Source: Oreohelix idahoensis (taxonomy: Eukaryota; Mollusca; Gastropoda; Stylommatophora; Oreohelicidae). From it: 64,000 nt of DNA. Every line of letters starts with the position of its first letter. The stretch's first letter is position 1. Below the pieces are notes generated by a model. That model was not told where the DNA came from. It made no database searches and worked only from the letters and a program-made list of their open reading frames with translations. Shown piece after piece: positions 1-14,326 of the stretch. The position numbers and the translations under genes were made by a program. The DNA lies in NCBI GenBank assembly GCA_024509875.1, contig JAMPIV010004905.1, positions 661,501-725,500 on the forward strand, read 5' to 3'.

Positions 1-1364
1 AATTTGACATGGAAGTCACGGATCCGACGCCCGTCCGAATGAGAACCTATCCGATTCCGTATGCCAAGGCGACGGCATTAAAGCAAGAAATTGATTACTT
101 ACTTAAGGAAGGCATAATTTCGAAGTAGGAGTCCCCTTACAGTGCGGGAGTGGTGCTGTTACGCAAACCCAGTGAAGAACACCGCCTGTGCATCGACTAC
201 CGACAGCTGAATGCGTTAACACAGTTCCAGCCAGAACCGTTACCGGACCAGAACCAGCTATTTACTAAGCTGAGCAGGGCTCGCTATTTTTCAAAGATCG
301 ACCTCAGTAAAGGGTACTATCAAATACCGGTAAAAGCTGAGGTGATGAACCTGTTAGCCTTCAGTACTCCAGATGGACACTTCGAGTTTAATGTGATGCC
401 ATTTGGACTGAACAATGCTCCTAGTGTCTTCACAAGGATGATGCGAAAGTTATTGGATCCTTTGAATCATCCCGCCATCAGCAATTTTATGGATGATATC
501 CTAGTAGCTACTGAATCGTTTGAAGAACATATATCAGCGCTATCCTTGCTGTTTAACAGACTCAGAGAAGCGGGAATAACCGCCCGCCCAACCAAATGTC
601 AAATTGGGTGTGAACAGCTAGAGTTCCTAGGACATACTATATCCCATGGGACCATGTTCCCCGAGACTCAAAACGTTGAGAAGCTGAGAAATGCACCGAG
701 ACCGTCCACAAAAACGGATGTCCGGTCATTTATATCTCTCTGTGGATTCTACCAGAGATATATAAAGGATTTTAATAGCCTCTGTGCGCCGCTTACATCG
801 CTAACCAAGAAAGGAAACCCAGATAAAGTGACATGGTCAGCAGAATGTGAACATGCATATGCACTCTTAAAAGAGAAACTCACCACAAAACCTATTTTAC
901 GGCTTCCGGATTTAACTAGAAAATTCATCTTGCGCACAGATGCCAGTAACATTGGAATCGGGGCTACATTACTACAGCCAGACGACAGAAGCCCACCAAA
1001 TCTATTTCCGGTCGCATATGCGAGTCGGAAGTTAAACCGAGCAAAACAAAACTATTCCACAATCGAAAAGGAATGTTTGTCCCTCGTCTGGGAAATACAA
1101 AAATTTCAAGCATACCTGTACGGAAGGAAATTTACAATCCAGAGTGATCACCAACCTCTGACCCTCCTCGCCAATTCAAAGAATTTGAATGCTAGACTGA
1201 TGAGGTGGTCGCTTGTTCTACAACCTTACACGTTCCAAGTGGACTATATCCAAGGAAAACATAACGTAGGAGCGGATTTTTTTACGCCGTCATCCTATGA
1301 GGCAGGACGGAGAGCACAGACAAGTAGAGGAGAGGGTGGAAACCGGAGAGAAAAACGAAGATGA
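1..1364 (+). pseudogene. Gmr1-like Ty3/gypsy pol 3' part: reverse transcriptase and RNase H (element 1)
   Basis: The reading frame is already open at the window edge and resembles the end of the integrase-RT linker in the other elements here. An in-frame TAG at 126-128 breaks it just before the RT block. Downstream are the RT motifs LCIDYRQLN, KIDLSKGYYQIPV and FMDDIL (the YxDD box). RNase H follows with acidic residues in LRTDAS, IEKEC and QSDHQPL and a terminal HNVGAD. After GAD the usual FLSR ending is lost and the frame runs through about 35 low-complexity basic codons to a stop at 1364. RNase H is the last pol domain and is followed within 80 bases by a purine tract and an LTR, as expected if integrase lies upstream. 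The 5' half lies outside the window. Confidence 0.9.
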
Positions 1365-1427
1365 GGAAAAGGATTAAGGAATCCCGAGCAAGAAGGCTAA
1401 GCTCTCCTGAGTACGATTGACATCACA

Positions 1428-1443
1428 CTTGAGGAGGGGCTAT
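1428..1443 (+). other. Polypurine tract of element 1
   Basis: The purine-rich run TTGAGGAGGGGC lies directly before a TGTGATAAA sequence that starts the LTR. In Ty3/gypsy elements this tract primes plus-strand DNA synthesis. The same arrangement is seen at 22928-22938 and on the minus strand at about 60848-60865. Confidence 0.65.
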
Positions 1444-3817
<2,374 letters not shown>

Positions 3818-3825
3818 TTTATAAA

Positions 3826-3990
3826 CACATATAAACGTAGACGAATGTGAAGGATTGAAGTTATCTATATGAACTGATATAAACGTAGATGAATGTGAAG
3901 GATTTGGTTTTTTTATATAAACTGATATAAACGTAGATGAATGTAATGGAGTGGTGTTGTTTCTGTAAACTTATCGTATAAACGTAGATT
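3826..3990. repeat. Minisatellite, about four copies of a 50-60 bp unit
   Basis: The core ATAAACGTAGATGAATGTGA recurs four times with small changes (near 3833, 3881, 3929 and 3979), separated by spacers ending in AACTGAT or similar. It lies just outside the element 1 LTR, in the gap before the next LTR-like copy. The rest of 3991-4297 shows nothing recognisable. Confidence 0.75.
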
Positions 3991-4297
3991 ATGTGAAGTA
4001 TTTATAGCCCCCTGTGATAAAGTGTTTCTAGGCTTGATCACCCTGTGCCTTTTCATCATATTCGTATTTTATTTCTCTGCAGTTTTTACTCTTTCATAAT
4101 TTTTATCAAATAATCTTCCTTAAACATGGATTTTACCTAAGTGTAACTTAAATCCCACATTTGCCATGTCCCAAACCTTATATTATCTTTTGAGACACAC
4201 CTGGCTCGGTATACATTATTGTTAGAGCTGGAGACGTCCACATGGGAAATAAAAAGAATTTGTTTGATACTTTAATTCCCTGTTTCAACAAAACAAG

Positions 4298-6652
4298 TGT
4301 CACCACATTAGTATAAAAGCACGCCTGCCAGAGCGATTGGTAACAAAGGACTCGAAAGGAACGTTGGTTACAAGATGGTAGTCAACGTTGAGAGCGGCAT
4401 GTTATCTATATGATGGAACACTGAAAGAGATTAAAGGAAGCCGCTCCGGTCAGCAAAGCGGCACAAGGGGACTTCACTCGAGCCGTAAAATGAGGAAGAC
4501 TGGGTGTCAGGGGGGCAGATTATTTCTGTATCGGATGGCCAATCAAAAACCACTGTTTGTCTCACAATCGAACACCCAGCACGGAATGAAGAGTTGGTTG
4601 CAAAAGACACGCACTTTTAGCGATTAACCTGCACTGAAGTGGCAGTTCGCGAGCAAGGATTCGAGGCGGAGCCATAGGACACAGTCCACGACTTCTGACA
4701 TACTGACATATTGGCAATCCGATATATAGCGTCACGTTCTGTACGAATTTTTCAACACAAGCGAAGCAGAGTTTCACTGAGCGTAGCCTGTTCACAGCCT
4801 GTTTTATAATTTCATTCCTGTGTGGATATATAATTCATACCTGTGTAATGTATCTTATATAGTGTTCTTAGGGAATTTGAGAACGGAAAAGGAGGTTAGT
4901 AAATTTTAGAAAAACTATTACTATTTTTTCTTGTTCATATTTAAGATTACTTTTTGCACTTAGCCTCATAGCTAAATGTATGAAAGACTGATTTTTTCAT
5001 TACTTCTATTCGTTAATGGTTAATTATTTCAAAGGGTTTTTCTCTGGAATAATATATTGAAGCAACTCATTGTTATATACTTCATCTTCAGCTAGATTGT
5101 TAAATCATCATTACAGACTTACATGGGCACACAAGTTCATTCTATGTATATATTTAACGCGTGTCATGTGCGCATCCTGTCCCGTATCATAATAAGATAA
5201 CTAAAACCAGAATGATCAGCTAGGAAAAAGCCATAGTGAGGAAATGGATACAAGACAGTCAACTATTGATATTAGATGTGACACTTATAAAGCTACTTTC
5301 TTGACTTCAGGCCTGCAAAAGTCTTGAGTCTACACACTACGTATTTGGTGTCTCATGAGAAAAAAGCCAGAAAAGCGTATGTCGGGATAGCAGAATTCAC
5401 AAGATAGGACATCATTCACTTTCTGAATTACAATGAAAATCTCCACACAAGCGTTTGTAAACGTTTGTAGCGCAGCATTTATTCACCACCTTCTCAAGTG
5501 CTCACAAGTTGTTGATTCGCCTATACATATCTCAAGTTCAACTCATTCAGCAGCTTACTGCTTTGGTCAAGTTAAAGCATTCACAAGCTGATTCTTCTAT
5601 AAATCACACTCAACTCACTCAAAAGCGTATTTCCTGAATAAAGATTACATACAAGTTAATGAGTCTATAAATCAAGATCACTTAGTCACAAGTTAATTCG
5701 CCAAGATATCAAGCTTAAATCACCAAGTTCAGCTACTCACTACATCAGTCCATGAAGTGAATTCATTTACTCTCATTGTAAATTGCACTGTCGTAAATTA
5801 CCCCAAAGAAGCATCATTGCACGAAACCCATTTGTTACCAGAAGATCGTTTCGTGAAGAGCTCCAATCTAGTCAATGCCTTTTTAAGATCAGACAGAAGA
5901 CAGTTTCCTGAAACAAGTGTCAACGGTCGTTCGACGATAACGAGATTTCCAAACGTTGTGAGACATTACATCTTACAAACTCCACACGTGCAAAAGTTTT
6001 CTTTAATAAGTCCTGATCTTGGAGATAATGCACCCGGTGTAACATACATCTACATTGGACAATCAGTGCATTCCATAGCTTTCTACTGGAGGAAATTTGA
6101 AAGGCTCATAGACCGTGTGAATTTGACATCAGAGTGGTAACCATTAATATATCACATCACTATTTACTTAGGTTCACTCTCATATTTAACTACATTGTTA
6201 CATTTCATCCGTGTGTGTGCATTGTCTTTCACCATGATCCTTTTCAATTTCTACTAGCCCTATATGTGTAAATATTTAACTAGTAAAGTGTAAAGCCGAT
6301 TTGATCATGACTTAATTCGTTAATGTATCACTCATGTTGTATGTGTTAAGTATTTACATATAGACAAAACCTTTCATTTAGAGGAGGTTGGGAGGGGGGG
6401 CTTCTTTCTTTACCCGAGATCTGAGGGCAAAATGTAATGTCGTAGGGAAACAGGAAACTTCCCATAATGTACTAGAAAAGACTATCTTGTGGAGAGTATT
6501 CTCCTTCTCTTCTTCGTATAATCTCGAATAGGTCTCTTTATTTCTTAACGAGTGAATTTCCGGAGACCTTTTTGATAACATTCCATAGATCATCCCGATC
6601 ATACTGTAGTGAGGCGACCATTAGTGCCCCGCCCAGTATATCAAATACGACA
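4298..6652 (+). repeat. Second, diverged long LTR (probable solo LTR, same superfamily as element 1)
   Basis: Starts TGTCACC and ends at ACGACA, giving 2355 bp, close to the 2374 bp of the preceding LTR. Blocks near 4860-5000, 5200-5480 and 6130-6600 align with 1980-2100, 2280-2530 and 3290-3780 of that LTR, including the G-rich AGGTTGGGAGGGGGGG stretch. No coding remnant or purine tract adjoins it. The 127-codon open frame at 5757-6140 falls inside and resembles no protein I know. Confidence 0.55.
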
Positions 6653-6739
6653 CACATATTACTATTTTATTTGCGTTTTGACATGTGTAATTTACTTATA
6701 GATGTACAGTAGCATACATTATCATTTCAAATACCTTGA

Positions 6740-7430
6740 CACTGCAAGATCTGGTGACTGTTTCGCACGGATTTCCTCACAAGGAACCAACTTGTCTGGC
6801 TGTCTTCTTGGCGAGTTGAATTTCGCAGTGCGGTAAACTCACAAGCGCTAAATTCGACCCACATCCAGATTGCTACTATATGACAAGGCCCCAATCAGAA
6901 ATGCTGTATTTTTACATTTCATATGCCAAGCCAAAACTATGCAAAATGCGTATGATTCCCCTTCTCTCACGGAGAATTCCTGCATAACAAACGTGAAAAT
7001 AAATGTGTTGTTTACAATCGCCATATATGTAATGCCAGCTTCCGTCTATTATCGATCATGTTTACACTCACGACTTCAAAATTGATCACAGGTAATCTTT
7101 TTCAAGATGGATAATTATTTTTCTGACACGTCTGTCCGGAAAAGATTATCTCAGTTACTCGATTTAGCTAACACTCAACAAAGTATGTAGACAGAGCTGT
7201 AATCAAAGATTATCGACTGTGATCGTCGAAAGGTTGTTTACTCACTAATTCGGTCGCACCCCTGCACATGTCTAATCTGGTAGAAAAATTTGTTACACAT
7301 TAGTAAACTACACTTCTCTCTACCGACCCCAGGTGTCAATATGGGTTGAAACGAAAGAGATTGATTACCTTAATCAGCTAAAGATGGTCTCTGAAGTGCC
7401 GACATAACAATAATTGAGGGAAGGGAGTGT
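6740..7430. repeat. Dispersed repeat B, copy 1
   Basis: Segments such as CCAGATTGCTACTATATGAC, GATCATGTTTACACTCACG and AACGAAAGAGATTGATTA also occur in the same order at about 32520-33420. Both copies are non-coding and diverged, and neither end is clear. It may be part of another old long LTR, but I see no coding partner. Confidence 0.6.
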
Positions 7431-7431
7431 A

Positions 7432-7463
<32 letters not shown>

Positions 7464-8155
7464 AAGTATCGCCTTCCGCTGTCCAAAAGCAATTTTATCT
7501 GACTCACTGGGGTTAAAATAAATGCACAGGGAGGGCAAAATGTCTGAGGAAGATGAAGTGGCGGATGGAAGCTGAGGTTGCCTGATCACTATGTCAGGAA
7601 ACCCAATACGTAGCAGTGTCATTTGATTCCTTTCAGCTTGTGGTTCAAGTTGCCAGCAGTCGACGCTAGACACCAACATCAGACGGGTTTTGAAGACGCT
7701 TGACAACCTTCGTAGTTACCTCAACCGTGATGTATGAGACGTGCTACAGCAACTAGACTAGACTATTTTAGCGAAGCACAGTCCAAGGCACCTGTGAGAA
7801 CCAGCAAAGGCTGAAGCAGAGGGCAACCGACCTTATACCAGAAGCTAAAATCAATAACAGCGCAACCAAGGAACATTTCAAAATTTTTCAGATTTTCCAC
7901 CACAGTTTAAATCATCCGATGATGACAAATATCATCGCTTCTTTTTTTAGAAACCACTTTATTTTACATTGTTAAACTATAAGTGATTATTAAACCTGTT
8001 TATCTGTAACTATAAAGTTATAGTTGGTTGGTTTAATCACTATTGAGTTAAATGTACGTTGGCACCCGTATGACTCATAGTGTTCTAAATACATAACCAG
8101 ATAAAGCTATTAGATTAAGAGTTTGCTAAATCGCCTTTAGCTTGGGCTCAGAAAA
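7431..8155. other. Unassigned, no gene seen
   Basis: Contains a short TA run followed by a T-run (7433-7463) and otherwise AT-rich sequence. Frames are short and no protein family or repeat shared with the rest of the window was recognised. Confidence 0.5.
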
Positions 8156-8159
8156 TACT

Positions 8160-8212
8160 TACTTACTTACTTAGTCGTTCCCCTTCTACCGTGAGGTGTA
8201 GAGGTGTAGCTT
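8160..8212 (-). repeat. 3' tail of a LINE family with (TAAG)n end, short copy
   Basis: The reverse complement reads ACACCTCACGGTAGAAGGGG followed by AACGACTAAGTAAGTAAG. The same tail ends LINE copies at about 39228-39273 and 46867-46908. Here only the tail is present, flanked on both sides by the duplicated phrase TAGCTTGGGCTCAGAAAATAC, which looks like a 20-bp target-site duplication. Confidence 0.7.
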
Positions 8213-8616
8213 GGGCTCAGAAAATACGAGGAGAATAATAAGTTCATGAGAGCTTAGATGATCTCAGTTGTTATACTTTCTTTGTTTTTAAAAATCCTAC
8301 GATGCTCCCTTAAATAGAAGCATCATTCTTCTATTTTTATCTCTGCCATGAGTAATCTTCAACGAATGTTAATACCTATAAAGACCCTCATCCTTATACT
8401 CTAAGTTTGGCCATTGTTTGACAACTACTGCGGAGCATGGGAGACAGTACAGTCACCGTGATGAAGATGATGATGATGATGATGTGTCAGAGCCAATATT
8501 TGACTTGAAGATTCTGATTTTTGTGTTAGGCATGATTTTTGTTGATTTCTATACATTGTTATAAATAAGTTACTTTTGAGTTCATGTACATGATATCAGA
8601 CTATACGATCTTTTAT

Positions 8617-8712
8617 ATTCGGACATGCGCCCTTATATAACCGAGAACCGATGTATCCATGGTTGAATGGAATGCGCCTCGCCAAAACGAGGCACACATT
8701 TTTTTTTTAAAC
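8617..8712 (+). repeat. Dispersed repeat D, copy 1 (GC-rich hairpin then A/T run)
   Basis: Contains CGGACATGCGCCCTTATATA, then GCGCCTCGCCAAAACGAGGC, a short hairpin, and a homopolymer end. Further copies lie at 12343-12432, 13876-13927 and, inverted, 34262-34362. The homopolymer end suggests a small retroposon. Confidence 0.65.
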
Positions 8713-9496
8713 TTTGAGTTCGTTTGGTTCTTTACATTTGTATCTTTGTTGACTGTTACACCTCATCCTTGCACACAGTCGTATGTTCTTTAAGAAGATA
8801 TAGCTGTAGGCAAGATGAGTGGGCACGAGAACGCACTGATTGTGAAAAGAGCGCACCATTTATTTTATCTATGACGTGTATTGTAATAGAAGGTGTGACG
8901 TAAGCATCGTCTGCTTTGGAACCTAACGGTTAACTCACGGCTCTTTGGCTGGTGTCCGTCATAGTGTGTGGACATATCTATTATGTGCTTCGAAGATATG
9001 GAGATATTTTAAAGTCCACAAAAAGTGTTCTTCGATCTGATGATGATCGCTATATGATATTTACATGCCAGTGTTGGAAGGCATTCTAAAAGAAGTATTG
9101 GGACATGTTTTATTAATTAAATTCCTTCAAGACTATGACGATGTATCTTATAAGCTGCGTGGACTATGAATATTATTATCGGCAAATCTGCCTGAGTATT
9201 AATGCCTAAGGACAGGCCAAAGACGGTGTATGAACAAAACCTTACTGATCACTATTTTAAGATGTGGAGCATATCGTCAATTGTTAATAATTCTTTCATA
9301 AATATTTGAACGTTGGATAATGTTCGCTGCATTTTTGATTCCAGTTTTACGATGTTACAGTGTGTGCATGTTATGTATTAACATCAAATCTTTGAACACA
9401 CGACATGTTTTCAAACACCAGCAAATGCACCTGTAACTCTGACTTTTTAAATATTTTATTTTGTTTGTACTCCACATTAGTTTAGTGATGTTTAGT
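8713..9496. other. Unassigned, no gene seen
   Basis: AT-rich sequence with stops in all frames and no repeat shared with other parts of the window that I could find. Confidence 0.5.
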
Positions 9497-9960
9497 TATA
9501 GTCCGTTCGGAAATTCGTGCCCACAGAAAGCGTCAATTTTCTCCAAAACTGTTTGTTGTATGGACATAAATTTGTGCATGCAGTCTTAGATGAAAGTTAC
9601 AAGATCCGTTCAAAAATGTTGTTTGTTTGTTTGAATTAGTTACCCGTGACTGTGTACAATAGGTGCGCACTCGTGCGGACATGTAGACACTACGCTAATT
9701 CAAACAACAACAAAATATTTTTGAACGGATCTTGTAACTTTCCTGTAAAACTACTAAAAATTAAACCAGACAACAGTAAGAGTTTTTTATATAACGTAAA
9801 GAAGAAAATTCGAACATGACATGAGTTTTGTAAGGGCAAAAAATATATTAATAACTGCATGGAAAATCTAAGACTGCATGCAAAAATTCATGTCCATACA
9901 ACAAACAGTTTTGGAGAAAATTGACACTTTCTGTGGGCACGAATTTCCGAACGGACTATA
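9497..9960. mobile_element. MITE with about 93-bp terminal inverted repeats and TA target duplication
   Basis: The two ends, 9497-9590 and 9868-9960, are inverted copies with few mismatches, starting TATAGTCCGTTCGGAAATTC. TA at both edges fits a Tc1/mariner-type target duplication. A second, inner inverted pair lies at 9592-9639 and 9694-9742, around a loop of about 54 bases. It has no coding capacity, so it would depend on a transposase from elsewhere. Confidence 0.85.
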
Positions 9961-10234
9961 GTGTGTCAAGTTTAGTACAGAACTGTGACCGACCCTTGAA
10001 ATCAGCAGTTTAAATTTATTTTGTATTTTTTTTTTTCTTTTTCGATTTAAATTTAGTATGTTTACTCATTGCCCAGCATAGTTTCATTGGGGCCTCTGAT
10101 CAAACAAAGAAATAATAGAATTGTTCCTTTCTCACGCTTGTCGCAGTGTTTGAGACTGGCGATCTCATCATCTAAGACATGAGTATATAAACTAAGTAAC
10201 TGAATGCTTTGGTATGCCGGCTTCGTGTAAATAA

Positions 10235-10300
10235 GTCAGCTGATGATGATACTGATCATGATGCTGATGATTCTGATGATGTTGATGATGATTGTCATGG
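10235..10300. repeat. GAT-rich simple repeat
   Basis: Imperfect GATGATGAT run. Similar runs end LINE copies elsewhere in this window (13853-13880 and, inverted, 40385-40398), so this may be the 3' tail of a lost LINE. Confidence 0.6.
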
Positions 10301-10307
10301 GATTTAC

Positions 10308-11105
10308 TCCCCTTGCTTAGCAGTGATGGTCCACTAGTGGCCGAACTTCAGAGTATCTACTGAGGGTCTTAAAAGGTGTCCAGCTTTCGCTCAAGATTAC
10401 TCTTGACAGAGATTTGAATTGAAGAATGGTTCTTCAATTCTAGGGTACTTCGTAGGAATTTAAGAAATCAAGTACTACGGTTGATAGGACCCAGGTTGTG
10501 TAAACTTTTTATTTTCCCTGACCTTCTACGACGAGTAAGAATTTTGCTCGTTTTGATGATCCCCCAACGGATTTAACTCAGTAAAATATTACTTTAATAG
10601 CTCTGTTATAGGTATTTAAAATGACTGAGACATACGGGTGTAGTTCACTAAAAAATGACTGAATCAACTGTATTGCATATGTACAGATAACAAAATGTAA
10701 GAATCAATTATAGTTAACAATATAAAATAAATAAGGGTGGAGTGTTATATGAATGTTCTTTAAAATTTCATCAGGGGTGATGTTCTGGATACGGGAGTTA
10801 GAAAAAATGTTCTAAAGGAAAAGACTTTACTTGTGTCACGGGCTGCCTCACATTACTCCGCAGTGATGGTCCAACAATGGTCAAATCCTAGGGTATCTAA
10901 TGTGGTATCTACCTTCGCACAAGATTAATCCTGGCATAGATGTAAATAGAAAAATGATGATACTTCTATCTTGAGGGAGTCTTCACAAGATATTTAGAAG
11001 TCAAGAACAATGCTAAATGTGTCTTAGCAAAGTTAAATTAGTATCTGCCCGCTGCTTTTTGTAAAGAATTATATTGGATAATTTAGCACGTTCAAGCCCC
11101 CAACT
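10308..11105. repeat. Dispersed repeat A, two tandem-like degenerate copies
   Basis: GCAGTGATGGTCCAC, TATCTA, CACAAGATTA and GAAGTCAAGAACAATGCT type blocks occur at 10320-10480 and again at 10860-11020. A third copy is at about 42115-42310. All are non-coding. The intervening 10500-10850 shows nothing recognisable. Confidence 0.55.
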
Positions 11106-11128
11106 GAATAAACATTAACATTCTTCTT

Positions 11129-11923
<795 letters not shown>

Positions 11924-12066
11924 GACCCGCCCTCAACCCACTCCCCCCCCCCCCGGTATTTTAAATTTATAAGCAATAAAACGGTATTGAATTGGGACCT
12001 AAGATGCGTCAACAGTGCTCCACAACCGCGATAAGTTACCGGGTTTCTGGTTCAAAGCTTGGTAGA

Positions 12067-12280
12067 GTCTAACCAGCAGTAAATGGGTACCTGACTCTGA
12101 TCTTGAGTTAGAGAAGGCAACAGCAACGAGACGGGAACAGGTGTCACGCATCAGTCTAACCAGCTGTAAATGTTTACCTGACTCTGATCTTGAGTTAGAG
12201 AAGGCAACAGCAACGAGGACGGGAACAGGTGTCACGCATCAGTCTAAACAGCTGTAAATGGGTACCTGACTCTGATAGGG
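12067..12280. repeat. Tandem repeat, about 2.5 copies of an 85-90 bp unit
   Basis: The phrase AGTCTAACCAGCTGTAAATG followed by ACCTGACTCTGATCTTGAGT and CAACAGCAACGAG repeats. The CAGCTGTAAATGGGTACCTG core also appears inverted at 13407-13430 and 38366-38392, so the unit seems to derive from a SINE 3' half. Confidence 0.75.
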
Positions 12281-12282
12281 AC

Positions 12283-12432
12283 TTGAAAGCTGATGATGAT
12301 GATGATGATTACGATGACTAGCAATTCCCTAGACTTAAGGGTCTTTTATATTTGGACATGCGCCCTAATATAACCGACTAGATTGAACGGGACGCGCCTC
12401 GCCAAAACGAGACAAAACTTAAAAAAAAAAAA
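12283..12432 (+). repeat. GAT-tail fragment followed by repeat D, copy 2
   Basis: AGGGACTTGAAAGCTGATGATG matches the 3' end of the LINE fragment at 13840-13870. It is followed by GGACATGCGCCCTAATATAA, CGCGCCTCGCCAAAACGAG and an 11-base A-run. Confidence 0.7.
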
Positions 12433-12673
12433 CATTCGAGTAAGTTGTATTTTTTCAGGATTACAAAAAATAAGGACAAAAAAGGGGACGGGGTGGGTAA
12501 GAGATTTGTGACGTCGCGTAAGGGGGAGGGGGGGGCAAAAATGTGACAACGCCTAGACATTGCGATTGGATTTGCCGATTTTTCGCCAGGCTCGTTGTCT
12601 ACTTTCAACCATGATGAAGTTAGAAACAGGAATAATGATCATACTGTGGGATCAAGTATTACACCGTTTTTAA

Positions 12674-13069
12674 ATGACCAGTGCTTCTTTGCAATCTTCC
12701 GACCAAGATTTGAATACGGCTTGTGCACTCTATGAATCCCTGCGGGGGTATATTCAAGCTATGCGGTCTACTTTTGCAGACATAGAGCAAAAGGCCAAGT
12801 ATGTGACTGAGTGTGAACATTATCAAGAACAAACTCGAAGGAAACACAAACGAAATCGAGAGTATGATGATTTCAGTGGTTCCAGCACAATTGATGAATC
12901 TGAAACGCCTTCTCAGCAGTTTAAAAGCCGAACATTTCTTGTCCTTATTGATAGCTTGCTACCTTGTCAAAACGCCAGAAAGCTTATCAAAAGTTGAATG
13001 ATGTATTTGGATTCCTTTGTCAGTCACAGTCGTTTACAAAATACATAGAGAAACATTATCCACGCAACA
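12674..13069 (+). pseudogene. hAT-type transposase fragment (ZMYM1-like)
   Basis: A 107-codon frame starting at ATG 12674 reads through LYESLRGYIQAMRSTFADIE, a KHKRNREYDDFSGSS basic segment and FLVLIDSLL. This order resembles the middle part of hAT-like transposases of the ZMYM1 type. A frameshift near 12970 moves the homologous sequence to another frame (LNDVFGFLCQSQSF...KHYPRN), which ends at 13067-13069. The catalytic C-terminal part, zinc finger and terminal repeats are absent. Family assignment is from memory of the protein pattern. Confidence 0.6.
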
Positions 13070-13077
13070 CCTGAACC

Positions 13078-13362
13078 CATGCATACACAGATGGATCAGA
13101 AACAAATGCAACAGAAAATGGAGGTGGGGGCGTCTTTCTGACCTTAAGCACTGGTGCAGAAAAAATGCTGTCAGTGGCGACAGGACGATTCTCCAACAAC
13201 TTCAGAGCAGAGGCAGAGGCCCTGAAAACTGTAGCAGAGGTTATATTGACAGAAGAAAGCGCAGAGAGAAGGGTTGCTTTCTTTTCTGATGCACAGTCAG
13301 TAATTGCGGCATTGAAAAGCCAAAATAATACAGACCTGGATGATCTCAGAGTAGTGCTATAA
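13078..13362 (+). pseudogene. LINE RNase H domain fragment
   Basis: One frame contains AYTDGSETN, then FRAEAEALKTVAEVIL and FFSDAQSVIAAL. These carry the first three acidic residues of RNase H of the type found at the end of I-superfamily LINE proteins. The C-terminal WIPSH block is missing: sequence after 13365 switches to a SINE-like segment. The upstream join to the hAT fragment is abrupt, so two unrelated remnants are adjacent. Confidence 0.75.
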
Positions 13363-13365
13363 CCA

Positions 13366-13445
13366 GCTCCCCTCCTGGCTGCCTTTACCTTTCAGAGCAG
13401 AGTCAGGTATCCATCCACTTACAGCTGGGTAGATTGTAGCGTGAC
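13366..13445 (-). repeat. SINE-like 3' half fragment
   Basis: On the minus strand it reads CTACCCAGCTGTAAGTGGAT then ACCTGACTCTGC, matching the core of the tandem unit at 12067-12280 and the sequence near 38366-38392. Confidence 0.5.
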
Positions 13446-13599
13446 GCCACCATGTCTCCAGCCCACTACCTTTGTCGCGAGAAGCCTGCGCTGAAACCAC
13501 GGACGCCCTCATAAATGGTTGCTTGTCTAAAATAGAAGGATTGTAGTGGTATGACAAGATCACTAATGTGCAACTGATGACACGAACCAGGCAAGTGCC

Positions 13600-13880
13600 A
13601 GAAGAACGAGACATGAGAAGAAGACGCTGAAGATGGATAGGATACACACTGAGCAAACTTGCTTATAGCTTTACCAGGCAGTCCTTGGTCTGGAACCCCC
13701 AGGGTAAGAGAGGCAGAGGAAGACCAAGGAATGCACGGAGAAGAGAACTGATGACAGACAAGAAGAGGATGAAGAAATTATGGAACGACCTTGAGCTGAT
13801 GGCACAGGACAGGAAGACTTGGTATAAAGCAAATGCTCCTTAGGGACTTGAAAGCTGATGATGATGATGATGATGACTAG
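13600..13880 (+). pseudogene. 3' end of a LINE protein with (GAT)n tail
   Basis: In one frame: WIGYTLSKLAYSFTRQSLVW, NPQGKRGRGRPRN, then DRKTWYKANAP and a stop at 13841-13843. The pattern is the conserved C-terminal tail of LINE endonuclease/RT proteins, with one in-frame TGA near 13628. The stop is followed by GGACTTGAAAGCTGATGATG and a GAT run, the probable 3' end of the element. Confidence 0.75.
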
Positions 13881-14085
13881 GTTGAACGGGACGCGCCCCG
13901 ACAAGACGAGGCAAATATTTTACATTAAAAAAAAATACATAATAATAATAATAGCCCCTTCAGTCATAACTGACCATGGGAATGCGCCCCCGAGGTGGCA
14001 GCCCTCAAATACTAACCCACAACCCCTACCTGTTAAATGGACTAATCCCGCGCAGGCGGAAAAAAAGCCGCGCAGGCAGAAAAAA
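13881..14085 (+). repeat. Repeat D (copy 3, short) and repeat F
   Basis: GAACGGGACGCGCC and an A-run (13885-13928) belong to repeat D. A short TAA microsatellite then leads into AGCCCCTTCAGTCATAACTG and GGGAATGCGCCCCCGAGGTG. This second motif recurs at 34575-34625. Confidence 0.6.
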
Positions 14086-14108
14086 AAAAGAAAAAATTGT
14101 AAGGAAAG

Positions 14109-14326
14109 AGTACGGTTGTCAGTTTGGGTAATAAATTTGGAAAATTTTATTTTAGCGGTGAAATATCACACAAGTACCAGGTTAGATACTGACTGACTAA
14201 ATTTGCGCCTGATTTCCCGGCTTCCGGTAGTCACATGACTCACCGGTTCGGCTAGTCCCAGCCTCGCCCGGCTGACTTTTCGCCGAACGCAGTACATACT
14301 ATGCATTGCGAAAAAGCGCTGTGACA
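14109..14326 (-). repeat. Rearranged LTR (3' LTR of the Gag-PR-RRM element), partial
   Basis: On the minus strand it begins TGTCACAGCGCTTTTTCGC directly after a G-run (complement of 14331-14340), which serves as purine tract. Positions 14180-14326 match 27716-27863. The remainder, 14109-14179, matches the 11246-11923 LTR but in the opposite orientation relative to it, so this LTR is a mosaic with an inverted piece, and it is truncated. Confidence 0.6.

Noticed and set aside
3826..3990. CRISPR-like array
   Set aside because: Units and spacers are both diverged and related, as in a minisatellite, and the sequence is eukaryotic.
5757..6140. 127-codon frame within the second LTR
   Set aside because: The aligned part of the first LTR has no matching frame, and no family is recognised; taken as chance.
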